From Fidelibacterota bacterium (lineage in GTDB: Bacteria > Fidelibacterota > UBA2242 > JAFGTP01): a stretch of DNA of 11,988 bases. The position numbers and the translations under genes are program-made. How positions within the stretch are numbered: the stretch's first letter is position 1; every line of letters starts with the position of its first letter. The notes below the pieces were generated by a model. The model was not told the DNA's origin, ran no database searches, and worked only from the letters and a program-made list of their open reading frames with translations. Positions 1-6,660 of the stretch are shown here, piece by piece. The stretch is taken from NCBI GenBank assembly GCA_029939785.1, contig JAOZSG010000016.1, positions 6,852 to 18,839 on the forward strand. The letters are read 5' to 3'.

Positions 1-471
1 TCTGGCTGGAATATTGTAAAATAAATTTTTAACAGAAATTGTGGTTCCTGCTTTTGGGTTGTGAGGTATAATTTTTTTAAATATTCCACCTTCGATAGTT
101 AACTCATGACCTATATCTTTACCTTTAAATGTGCTTATTGCATTTACTCTTGAAACCGCTGCAATACTTGCCAGTGCTTCACCACGAAAACCTAGTGTTT
201 GTATTTTGATTAAATCATCAATCGTTTTTATTTTACTGGTTGCATATCTTTCAAAAGCCAAAAGAAGATCATCTTTTGACATTCCTTCACCATTATCAAC
301 AACCTCGCATAGTAATTTGCCACCATTTCGAATGACAACAATTATTTCAGATGCACCTGAATCAATACTGTTTTCAACCAATTCTTTAATTAAAGACGAT
401 GGTCGTGTTACAACTTCACCTGCGGCTATTTTATTGGTTAAGTGATCTGATAGTATTTTTATTTTCGACAT
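1..471 (-). CDS. mutL: DNA mismatch repair protein MutL (N-terminal part, cut by window edge)
   Basis: MutL couples MutS mismatch recognition to downstream nicking and helicase steps. The visible 157 residues are the start of the GHKL-type ATPase domain. Seen: IAAGEVV (15-21), ATPase motif I KELVENSIDSGA (29-40) with the presumed general base E30 and Mg-binding N34, motif II DNGEGM (59-64), motif III TLGFRGEALASI (92-103), GTT (142-144) and LFYNIPAR at the window edge. E30 and N34 align with E29 and N33 of E. coli MutL. The rest of the ATPase, the transducer and the C-terminal dimerisation/endonuclease domain lie outside, so I cannot tell whether the endonuclease motif is present. The ATG at 471 fits the family start. 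Its Shine-Dalgarno is weak (AAAGAAA). The gene follows the small membrane ORF after a 128-base gap, so it could be read from the upstream operon or from its own promoter. The family call is near certain. Confidence 0.97.
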   Translation of the reverse strand, partial: MSKIKILSDHLTNKIAAGEVVTRPSSLIKELVENSIDSGASEIIVVIRNGGKLLCEVVDNGEGMSKDDLLLAFERYATSKIKTIDDLIKIQTLGFRGEALASIAAVSRVNAISTFKGKDIGHELTIEGGIFKKIIPHNPKAGTTISVKNLFYNIPAR

Positions 472-536
472 AGTATTTCTTTTTTTTATAATTTTTATAT
501 TTGAAAAAATAGATAATGTTTTTGTAAACAGTTAAT

Positions 537-597
537 TAGATATTAAAACTAAGTTACGATACAATTGTATCTACAAGTGAATTTTAATGGATATCTA
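537..597. promoter_or_regulatory. Nested inverted repeat between the small ORF and mutL
   Basis: A perfect 14-base palindrome GATACAATTGTATC occupies 558-571. It is flanked by near-symmetric outer arms: TAGATATTAAAA at 537-548 against TTTTAATGGATATCTA at 582-597, which pair except for a two-base GG bulge. Both dyads centre near position 565. The structure starts just after the small ORF stop (600) and lies 66 bases upstream of the mutL start. It could be an operator, an RNA hairpin controlling mutL, or chance in AT-rich sequence. There is no GC-rich stem and no adjacent T run on the transcribed strand, so it does not look like a Rho-independent terminator. Confidence 0.3.
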
Positions 598-599
598 TC

Positions 600-761
600 T
601 TAAAAATTACTATGCAAATAATATAAAACATAGCATATTGCAGTAATCATAATTAGTAGTAACCATGTTTTTTTTGTTGGTCTCTTTTTTGTAATTCGAC
701 GAAAATGTACTGAATGTTCATTATAATCATCTTGATTATCAGATATTGAGAATTTTTTCAT
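600..761 (-). CDS. Small single-pass membrane protein, unknown function, coupled to the M50 protease gene
   Basis: I do not recognise this 53-residue protein. It starts MKKFSISDNQDDYNEHSVHF, has a strongly basic patch RRITKKRPTKK (21-31), then one hydrophobic segment WLLLIMITAICYVLYYL (33-49) and a short tail HSNF. The positive charge before the segment predicts a cytoplasmic N-terminus (N-in/C-out). A signal peptide is unlikely because the hydrophobic stretch is C-terminal. The ATG at 761 shares one base with the TGA stop of the M50 protease (TGATG). It follows a strong Shine-Dalgarno GGGAGGTG (766-773) with 4-base spacing. Another ATG at 764 is only 1 base from the Shine-Dalgarno, so it is less likely. 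The overlap and ribosome site argue that it is translated, probably coupled to the protease. A role as partner, regulator or substrate of that protease is speculation. It could also be an anonymous lineage-specific protein. Confidence 0.7.
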   Translation of the reverse strand: MKKFSISDNQDDYNEHSVHFRRITKKRPTKKTWLLLIMITAICYVLYYLHSNF

Positions 762-1396
762 CATACACCTCCCAAAATACTCATGAATAATCTAATAAAA
801 GGAGATAGGAAAGCTCCAATTATTGAAACATTTGTCAGCATTCCAAATACTATTAATCCCATGAGAACAAAAGAACCGTATTGCTCCAGCCAGTCAGCTA
901 TATGATCATATTTATATGGTAAAAATCCCCTTAGGATTTTTGACCCATCTAAAGGTGGAATTGGTATAAGATTAAAAAATGCTAAAGCAATATTAATTTG
1001 CAAACTAAAATAAACCATATTATAGAGTGGTTGCAATACATTCATGGGAACGGAAGAAAAAAGACCTCCCCGCAATGATCTAAGTAAAATACCGCTGACA
1101 AATGCCAATGCAATATTAGCAGCAGGGCCGGCAACTGATATTAGTACCATATCCTTTTTGGGATCTCTCAGATTATTAGGATTTACTGGAACTGGTTTGG
1201 CCCACCCAAAATGCACAATAATAATCATTAGTGTGCCAATTGGATCAAGATGAGCTAATGGATTCATTGTTAAGCGTCCCATATTTTTTGCAGTTGGATC
1301 TCCTAATTTATTTGCCACCCATCCATGCATAAATTCATGGAAAGTCAATGCGAGTAAAACTGGAGGTATTATTAATATTATTGTCTGAAAATTCAT
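761..1396 (-). CDS. M50 family site-2-type zinc metalloprotease, short PDZ-less form
   Basis: This is an integral membrane protease of about 211 residues from the M50B/YwhC-like group, which cleaves substrates within or next to the membrane. Zinc-binding HEFMH lies at 20-24 at the end of the first hydrophobic helix, with E21 as the catalytic base. The third ligand is D150 in NLIPIPPLDGSKIL (142-155). Also typical are FGWAKPVPVNP (63-73) and AGPAANIALA (89-98). About four to five further hydrophobic helices follow, and there is no PDZ domain, unlike RseP. I prefer the ATG at 1396: it overlaps the xerD stop as ATGA and follows GAGGTG at 1400-1405. An upstream in-frame GTG at 1402 would add two residues but lies inside that Shine-Dalgarno. 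The substrate is unknown. The downstream small membrane ORF shares one base with its stop. Confidence 0.93.
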   Translation of the reverse strand: MNFQTIILIIPPVLLALTFHEFMHGWVANKLGDPTAKNMGRLTMNPLAHLDPIGTLMIIIVHFGWAKPVPVNPNNLRDPKKDMVLISVAGPAANIALAFVSGILLRSLRGGLFSSVPMNVLQPLYNMVYFSLQINIALAFFNLIPIPPLDGSKILRGFLPYKYDHIADWLEQYGSFVLMGLIVFGMLTNVSIIGAFLSPFIRLFMSILGGV

Positions 1397-2286
1397 TTCC
1401 ACCTCGGGTGATATTTTTTATGTTGTTTAATAATAAATTCTTTATTCAAATGAGTATAAATTTGTGTTGTTGAAATATCTGAGTGTCCCAGCATTTCCTG
1501 GACAGCTCGTAAATTTGCTCCACCTTCCAGTAGGTGTGTAGCAAATGAATGTCTAAAAACGTGGGGACTGACTTGTTTATTTATTCCTGACAATACCACA
1601 TAGGTTTGAATCATTTTCCAAACACCCATTCGTGAAATTGGAGCTCCACGTAAATTCAGGAATACATAATTTTTGCTTTTTTGTTTCCTAATTAAGTTAG
1701 TTCTTGCACCAATAATATATTTATTAATACTCTCAGATGCTCTATTTCCAAATGGTACAATTCTTTCTTTCATACCCTTTCCAAATACTCTTATAACATT
1801 TTGTTCCAGAAAAATATCAGGCATTTTAAGTGAGATTAATTCTGAAACTCTTATTCCTGTCGAATAGAGAGTTTCAATAATTGCATTATCACGTAATCCT
1901 TTTAATTTTGTAGTATCAATTACTTCGAGTAATTGTTCTATTTCATCAAGATCAAGTATTTTGGGCAGTTTTGCCGGTAATTTCGGAGCATGTAAAAATT
2001 CAGTTGGATTTTCTTCTGAAAAATTCTCTTCTACCAGGTATTTATGAAAAGTTTTAATTGTAGAAATATTTCGGGAAAGAGTAGTTTCACATAATCCAAG
2101 ATTCGCAAGTAAATTTATATATTCTCTAATAATTGGAAGATCAATTGAAGTTGGAAGAAGTATTTGTTTATCTTTAAGATAGTAATAATATCTTGTCAAA
2201 TCATTGCTATATGCTTCTATTGTATTTTTTGAGAGGTTTCGTTCAATTCGGAGAAAATTGATAAAATCCTTGAATATATGTTGCAT
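1393..2286 (-). CDS. xerD: Tyrosine recombinase XerD (chromosome dimer resolution)
   Basis: This site-specific recombinase acts at dif with a XerC partner and FtsK to resolve chromosome dimers. At 297 residues it is close to E. coli XerD (298), and the whole catalytic set is visible: R146 (TGIRVSEL), K170 (FGKGMKER), H242 and R245 (SPHVFRHSFATHLL), H268 (MLGHSD) and nucleophile Y277 (TTQIYTHL). Each sits two positions before its E. coli counterpart. The N-terminal core-binding SAM-like domain covers roughly residues 1-100. Family length, gene order and the housekeeping context make XerD far likelier than a phage integrase. XerC or a single-Xer (XerH-like) role cannot be fully excluded. The ATG at 2286 lies 21 bases after the GGGP synthase stop and lacks an obvious Shine-Dalgarno. 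The 3' end overlaps the M50 start by 4 bases. No dif-like site was recognised here. Confidence 0.9.
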   Translation of the reverse strand: MQHIFKDFINFLRIERNLSKNTIEAYSNDLTRYYYYLKDKQILLPTSIDLPIIREYINLLANLGLCETTLSRNISTIKTFHKYLVEENFSEENPTEFLHAPKLPAKLPKILDLDEIEQLLEVIDTTKLKGLRDNAIIETLYSTGIRVSELISLKMPDIFLEQNVIRVFGKGMKERIVPFGNRASESINKYIIGARTNLIRKQKSKNYVFLNLRGAPISRMGVWKMIQTYVVLSGINKQVSPHVFRHSFATHLLEGGANLRAVQEMLGHSDISTTQIYTHLNKEFIIKQHKKYHPRWK

Positions 2287-2307
2287 TAGATAACCGAATT
2301 GATAATA

Positions 2308-3060
2308 TTAATATGATTCCTTAGTATGAATTGCTTTTACAAAATCCTCAAGATTACTAAGGTTACCGTAATCATCAAAAAGATTCCCGGTAACGATAAA
2401 TTTTGCACCGGCTTCTACTTTTTCTCTTGCTTCATCAGGGGTTTTTATTCCACCTCCTACAATGATAGGAATGTCAATATAACTGCTAATTGCTTTTACG
2501 ATTTTAGTTGGAACAGAGTGATCTGCTCCACTTCCGGCTTCGAGATAAACTGTTTTCATACCCAAGTATTGTGCAGCCAGAGCATGAGCCATTGCTATTT
2601 CCGGTTTATGTGGTGGAAGAGGTTTGGTATTGGTAATAAATTCCGCCGTTGTTGTCCGTCCTGATTGAAAAAGCATATAACCTGTTGAAATTGGTTCTAT
2701 ATTATATTTTTTTATATTTGGTGCTGCTATAACATGATCTCCAAAAAGATATTGAGGATTTCTTCCACTAATGACTGATAAAAATAATATCGCATCGGCA
2801 ATCGGAGAAATTTGTTGTAAAGAACCCGGAAAAATAATGACCGGAACATTGCTTGCTTTTTTTACTGCAATAATTGAATCATTAAAACTAGAATCTACTA
2901 TGAGACTGCCACCAATTAATATTCCATCAATATTTTTTGAACAGATTTCTTTTACAAATTCTGTCAGCTCTTTTGGAGTTCTGGTATCAGGATCAATTAA
3001 AATAAAATACCCTGCACCTTTTTTATTTGCTCGTTTTAGTAATTGGTTAAATACTTGCAT
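2308..3060 (-). CDS. Geranylgeranylglyceryl phosphate synthase family protein (group II GGGPS)
   Basis: This TIM-barrel prenyltransferase family joins a long isoprenyl diphosphate to sn-glycerol-1-phosphate by an ether bond, the first committed step of archaeal membrane lipids. The 250 residues show LIDPD (21-25), GGS (50-52), IIFPGS (75-80), SGRNPQYLFGDHV (98-110), STGYML (125-130), the phosphate/G1P-binding YLEAGSGA (172-179), VGGGIK (201-206) and VTGN (223-226). The insert SGRNPQYLFG and the length favour group II (many archaea and Bacteroidetes/FCB bacteria) over the shorter PcrB heptaprenyl enzymes of Firmicutes. The chain length of its substrate cannot be read reliably by eye. The gene lies 5 bases after gcvPA with no clear Shine-Dalgarno, so it depends on the operon and probably on translational reinitiation. 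No glycerol-1-phosphate dehydrogenase or digeranylgeranyl transferase gene is in view. Confidence 0.93.
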   Translation of the reverse strand: MQVFNQLLKRANKKGAGYFILIDPDTRTPKELTEFVKEICSKNIDGILIGGSLIVDSSFNDSIIAVKKASNVPVIIFPGSLQQISPIADAILFLSVISGRNPQYLFGDHVIAAPNIKKYNIEPISTGYMLFQSGRTTTAEFITNTKPLPPHKPEIAMAHALAAQYLGMKTVYLEAGSGADHSVPTKIVKAISSYIDIPIIVGGGIKTPDEAREKVEAGAKFIVTGNLFDDYGNLSNLEDFVKAIHTKESY

Positions 3061-3065
3061 GATAA

Positions 3066-4406
3066 TTAGAATTGAGATAGAAATTTTACAAAATTATCTA
3101 ATTCTTTTTTTGTCCTTTTTTCAGTTACAGCAATTAGTAAATAATTATCCCAATCCTTACGAAATTTACCCAAGTCAATACCGGGAAAAATATTTTTATT
3201 TTTTGCTTTTGATATAATATCAGAAATTTTAACTGGAGATTTAATAACAAATTCTTTGAAAAAATGTTTATTTGGAAATACCAGTTTAAATTTTGTTTGT
3301 TTTTCTATTTGTTCAGCGAGATAATGGCTTTTATTAAGACATAGATTTGCAACTTCTTTAAGTCCATTCTTACCAAGTAATGATAAGTATATTGTTGCAG
3401 CCAGAGCCATTAGCCCTTGATTTGAACATATATTGGAAGTAGCTTTTTCTCTACGAATATGTTGTTCTCTCGTTTGAAGAACCAGTGTAAATGCGTCTGC
3501 TCCTTCGGCATCTTCTGTTTTTCCGACAATTCTACCGGGCATTTTTCTTACGAGTTTTTCTCTGGTAGAAAAAATACCAAGGTAAGGTCCACCATATGCC
3601 TGATGAAGTCCTAAAGATTGCCCTTCTGCCACTGCAATATCAGCCCCAAGTTCACCGGGTGATTTTAATATTGTATTTCCAATGGGATCAGATGCCAGAA
3701 TAAAAAGAGTCTTCTTGTTTTCTAAAGATTTCTTTATATCAGAAAGTTCTTCAATATTACCAAGATAATTTGGTGATTGAACTATCAATCCGGCAATATT
3801 ATCCAGTTTTTCATTAATGTTCGTAAAATCAGTAATACCGTCATTTTCCGAAAGATAAATAATTTCTATATCTCTATTTTTTAAATAAGTCTCAAGTACT
3901 TCCAAATAACTAGGATTTAATAATGGTGAAACTAATATTGTATTACTTTTTCTTACATTTGCTACTGCCATCAGAGCCGCTTCGGCAATAGCAGTTGCAC
4001 CATCATACATTGAAGCATTTGCAACATCCATATCCATCAATTGACAAATCAAAGATTGAAATTCATAAATTGCCTGCAAAGTACCCTGACTTACTTCAGC
4101 CTGATAGGGAGTATATGCAGTATAAAACTCTGAACGGCTGATTAAAAAATCGACGACCGCCGGAATAAAATGGTCATATGAACCACCACCAATAAAAGAG
4201 ATATTTTCTTCAGTGGATTTATTCTTTTTTGCAAGTTCTCCTATGAATTTTGAAATCTCAAACTCAGAGAGTTTCTCAGGTAAGTCAATATTATATTTAT
4301 CAAGAATTTTTTTTGGAATATTTGATATTAATTGCTCAAAACTATCAATTCCTAAAATTTTCAATATTTTCTGTTCGGTTTGTAATGTGTTTGGAATATA
4401 ATGCAT
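3066..4406 (-). CDS. gcvPA: Glycine dehydrogenase (decarboxylating) subunit 1, P-protein alpha
   Basis: This is the N-terminal-half subunit of the two-subunit P-protein of the glycine cleavage system. P-protein decarboxylates glycine and passes the aminomethyl group to lipoyl-GcvH. Its 446 residues match the usual split-subunit length. Motifs: FIGGGSYDHFIPAVV (71-85), YTPYQAEVSQGTLQAIYEFQ (98-117), ASMYDGATA (131-139), EGQSLGLHQAYGGPYLG (261-277), PGRIVG (290-295) and REKATSNICSNQGLMALAA (319-337). The PLP-binding lysine belongs to the partner GcvPB, which is not encoded here, so this protein alone should be inactive. The ATG at 4406 lies 1 base after the gcvH stop and uses an AGGA that overlaps the end of gcvH, which suggests coupled translation of the H-protein and its partner enzyme. 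gcvT is also absent from the window. Confidence 0.96.
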   Translation of the reverse strand: MHYIPNTLQTEQKILKILGIDSFEQLISNIPKKILDKYNIDLPEKLSEFEISKFIGELAKKNKSTEENISFIGGGSYDHFIPAVVDFLISRSEFYTAYTPYQAEVSQGTLQAIYEFQSLICQLMDMDVANASMYDGATAIAEAALMAVANVRKSNTILVSPLLNPSYLEVLETYLKNRDIEIIYLSENDGITDFTNINEKLDNIAGLIVQSPNYLGNIEELSDIKKSLENKKTLFILASDPIGNTILKSPGELGADIAVAEGQSLGLHQAYGGPYLGIFSTREKLVRKMPGRIVGKTEDAEGADAFTLVLQTREQHIRREKATSNICSNQGLMALAATIYLSLLGKNGLKEVANLCLNKSHYLAEQIEKQTKFKLVFPNKHFFKEFVIKSPVKISDIISKAKNKNIFPGIDLGKFRKDWDNYLLIAVTEKRTKKELDNFVKFLSQF

Positions 4407-4407
4407 C

Positions 4408-4785
4408 TTATCCTATTACCTTTTCATACTCCTCAGCTGTCAATAATTCATCTAATTCGGATGATGTGGATAATTTTATTTTTACTATCCATCCTTCACC
4501 AAATGCGTCATTGTTAATTTTTTCAGAAGCATCTTCCAGATCTTCATTAATCTCGATGATTTCTCCTGAAACCGGTGTAAAAAGATCTGCAACCGTTTTT
4601 ACTGCTTCTATTGTACCAATAGATTCACCTTTTTCAAACGTGTCACCTTCTTCAGGTAATTCAATAAAAATAATATCACCTAATTCGCCTTGTGCATGAT
4701 CGGTTATACCTATTGTTACAATATCATCTTCAACTAAAATCCATTCATGATCTCTAGTATATTTTAAATTTTTAGGAACATTCAT
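4408..4785 (-). CDS. gcvH: Glycine cleavage system H protein (lipoyl carrier)
   Basis: GcvH carries the aminomethyl intermediate on a lipoyl arm between the P-, T- and L-proteins. The 125 residues match the family. The start reads NLKYTRDHEWI (6-16), and the lipoylation site is K63 in IGTIEAVKTVADL (56-68), followed by the second lipoyl-domain half PVSGEI (71-76). The conserved end includes NNDAFGEGWIVKIKLS (91-106). I chose the ATG at 4785 because AAGGAGA (4790-4796) lies 4 bases upstream and the protein then begins MNVPKNLKY as in homologues. The ATG at 4800 would place that Shine-Dalgarno inside the gene. The gene is 14 bases after accC and 1 base before gcvPA, so a lipoylated carrier is encoded next to the biotinylated carrier module AccB/AccC. 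Confidence 0.97.
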   Translation of the reverse strand: MNVPKNLKYTRDHEWILVEDDIVTIGITDHAQGELGDIIFIELPEEGDTFEKGESIGTIEAVKTVADLFTPVSGEIIEINEDLEDASEKINNDAFGEGWIVKIKLSTSSELDELLTAEEYEKVIG

Positions 4786-4789
4786 AAGT

Positions 4790-4796
4790 TCTCCTT
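4790..4796 (-). promoter_or_regulatory. Ribosome binding site that fixes the gcvH start
   Basis: The transcribed strand reads AAGGAGA, 4 bases before the ATG at 4785. It is one of the strongest Shine-Dalgarno matches in the window, and it rules in the 125-residue H protein rather than a version five residues longer. Confidence 0.75.
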
Positions 4797-4799
4797 CCA

Positions 4800-6149
4800 T
4801 TATTTATTTTTATATTTAAAAGTATTCAAAAAACCAGTATGAAAATTGCCAATTTGAAATTTCTCATCTTTTAATATTTCCAGATGAAAAGGAATTGTTG
4901 TAGCAATTCCTTTTATCGTAAGTTCTTCTAATGCTCTTTGCATTCTGATAATTGCTTCTGCTCTTGTAGAGCCATGTGTGATCAATTTTCCCAGGAGCGA
5001 ATCGTAAGTTGGCGGTATAGTATAGCCGCTGTAAATATGGGAGTCAAATCGAACTCCGGGACCTCCCGGAACATGAAGTGATTTGATTGTACCTGGTGAA
5101 GGACGAAAATTATGATTTGGATCTTCTGCATTTATTCTGCATTCTATGGCATGACCTCGTAAACGGAAATTTTGCAACCATTTTGGTAATTTTTCACCTA
5201 AATGAACCTGTAGTTGTCCTTTTACCAGATCATAGCCGGAAACCATTTCCGTCACCGGATGTTCTACCTGTATTCTTGTATTCATTTCTATGAAATAGAA
5301 GTTTTGATCTTTGTCGAGTAAAAATTCCACTGTACCGGCACTGTAATAATTTACTGCATTTGCCGCATTTACTGCCTGATTTCCAAGTTTTGTTCTTAAT
5401 TCTTCATCAACAATTGGTGAGGGAGATTCTTCAATAAGTTTTTGATGTCTTCGCTGAATTGAACAATCACGTTCTCCAAAATGTGCAACATTACCATGAG
5501 TATCGCCAAGAATTTGAACTTCAATATGTTTTGCATCTAGTACTAGTTTTTCTACATAAAGATCACCATTTCCAAAAGCGGTCTCAGCTTCTGAACTGGC
5601 AGCATCATAAGCACTTTTTAATCCTTCAGGGTTTTGAACAATACGCATACCTCTTCCACCACCACCTGCCGTAGCTTTTAATAATAGGGGATAACCAAGG
5701 TCTTTTGCAACCTTTTTTATCTTTTCAAAATCAGTAATAACTCCATCACTACCGGGAATACAAGGAACTCCTGCTTTTTGCATTGTTTTTCTTGCTTTTG
5801 CTTTATCACCCATATTAGTAATGATATCTCCGGAAGGTCCTAAAAATTGTAAATTATGTTCTTTACACATTTGAGCAAAATCGGCATTTTCGGAGAAAAA
5901 ACCATATCCGGGATGGATAGCATCGGCATTTGTAATTTCTGCTGCACTAATTAATTGAGAAGCTTTTAAATAACTTTGAGTACTCGGTGCCGGACCAATA
6001 CAAACAGCTTCATCCGCAAATTTAACATGGAGTGAGTATTTATCTTGAGTGGAATATACTGCAACAGTTAAGATTCCAAGTTCTTTACAGGCACGAATGA
6101 CCCGTAAAGCAATTTCACCTCTATTAGCAATAAGTATTTTTTTTATCAC
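4800..6149 (-). CDS. accC: Biotin carboxylase subunit of acetyl-CoA carboxylase
   Basis: AccC uses ATP and bicarbonate to carboxylate the biotin on AccB, the first half-reaction of malonyl-CoA synthesis. Its 449 residues equal the E. coli length. It has the biotin carboxylase N-terminal domain (ILIANRGEIALRVIRAC, 5-21), an ATP-grasp with KATAGGGGRGMRIV (158-171), and a C-terminal domain with HAIECRINAEDP (333-344). Residues matching known catalytic or ATP-binding ones: K116, K158, K237 (RRHQKLIEESPSP), E275, E288, R292 (EMNTRIQVEHPVTE) and R338. The initiator is a GTG at 6149. An ATG 5 bases upstream is in a different frame, and I see no strong Shine-Dalgarno, so translation may depend on accB coupling (24-base gap). 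It could in principle serve another acyl-CoA carboxylase, but pairing with accB and nearby accA favours ACC. Confidence 0.97.
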   Translation of the reverse strand: MIKKILIANRGEIALRVIRACKELGILTVAVYSTQDKYSLHVKFADEAVCIGPAPSTQSYLKASQLISAAEITNADAIHPGYGFFSENADFAQMCKEHNLQFLGPSGDIITNMGDKAKARKTMQKAGVPCIPGSDGVITDFEKIKKVAKDLGYPLLLKATAGGGGRGMRIVQNPEGLKSAYDAASSEAETAFGNGDLYVEKLVLDAKHIEVQILGDTHGNVAHFGERDCSIQRRHQKLIEESPSPIVDEELRTKLGNQAVNAANAVNYYSAGTVEFLLDKDQNFYFIEMNTRIQVEHPVTEMVSGYDLVKGQLQVHLGEKLPKWLQNFRLRGHAIECRINAEDPNHNFRPSPGTIKSLHVPGGPGVRFDSHIYSGYTIPPTYDSLLGKLITHGSTRAEAIIRMQRALEELTIKGIATTIPFHLEILKDEKFQIGNFHTGFLNTFKYKNK

Positions 6150-6173
6150 GATACATTTTTCTGTTTTTAATAA

Positions 6174-6650
6174 TTATGATTTTTCAACAACAAACAATAC
6201 CTGATCAAATTCAACAGGCTCTGAGTTTTCAACGAGTATTTTTATAAGAGTACCTGAAACTTCTGATTCAATCTCATTCATTACTTTCATTGCTTCAATA
6301 ATACACAAAGTCTGACCTTTTGAAATTTGGTCTCCAACTTTTACAAAAGGATCTGAATCAGGTGCAGGTGATCTGTACATTGTACCAACCATTGGAGTTT
6401 TTATTTCAATAGTATTTGTACTTTGTTTTGTTTCTATTTCTTGTGTTTCTTTAGGAACAGCGGTTATTGGTTCAGGTGTTTGTATTGGATTTGGAGATGT
6501 TTGAATATTTTGAACAGGAGCAGATGCACTTATTATATGGGTTCCTGATTTTGAAATTTTAATTTTAGAGCCCCACTGTGAAATTTCTATTTCTTCAATA
6601 TCATGGGATTCTACCATTTTGACAAGTTCTAATATTTTTGATGTTTTCAT
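6174..6650 (-). CDS. accB: Biotin carboxyl carrier protein of acetyl-CoA carboxylase
   Basis: AccB carries CO2 on biotin between AccC and the AccA/AccD transferase. The 158-residue form has a short N-terminal helix region (1-20), a strand pair ending in SKIKISKSG (28-36), a Pro/Thr/Gln/Ser-rich flexible linker (about 40-80), and a biotinyl domain with PMVGTMYRSPAPDSDPFVKV (86-105). The biotinylated lysine is K122 in IIEAMKVMNEI (117-127). The SPAP segment is the 'thumb' typical of true BCCPs and absent from lipoyl domains. The ATG at 6650 is chosen because the family begins close to the MKTSKILELV helix and an AAAGG lies 8 bases upstream. A longer reading from 6701 would need a TTG start inside efp. 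The gene starts 10 bases after the efp stop, and the order efp-accB-accC is conserved across many bacterial phyla. Confidence 0.96.
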   Translation of the reverse strand: MKTSKILELVKMVESHDIEEIEISQWGSKIKISKSGTHIISASAPVQNIQTSPNPIQTPEPITAVPKETQEIETKQSTNTIEIKTPMVGTMYRSPAPDSDPFVKVGDQISKGQTLCIIEAMKVMNEIESEVSGTLIKILVENSEPVEFDQVLFVVEKS

Positions 6651-6660
6651 GGCTAAACCT

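Noticed and set aside
131..445. Open frame of 104 codons on the plus strand
   Set aside because: It is antisense to the clearly conserved MutL ATPase domain and has no recognisable motif or family start.
472..599. Specific promoter for mutL
   Set aside because: Several AT-rich hexamers resemble -10 boxes, but none has a convincing -35 at 16-18 bases, so no call was made.
1393..2286. Tyrosine recombinase as sign of a mobile element
   Set aside because: Length and spacing of catalytic residues match housekeeping XerD. There are no attachment repeats, tRNA or cargo genes nearby.
2771..3217. Open frame of 148 codons on the plus strand across the GGGPS/gcvPA junction
   Set aside because: Both genes beneath it are strongly conserved on the minus strand, and no ribosome site or domain supports it.
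4786..4800. Longer gcvH start at the ATG at 4800
   Set aside because: It would bury the strong Shine-Dalgarno AAGGAGA in the coding region, and homologues begin near the later ATG.
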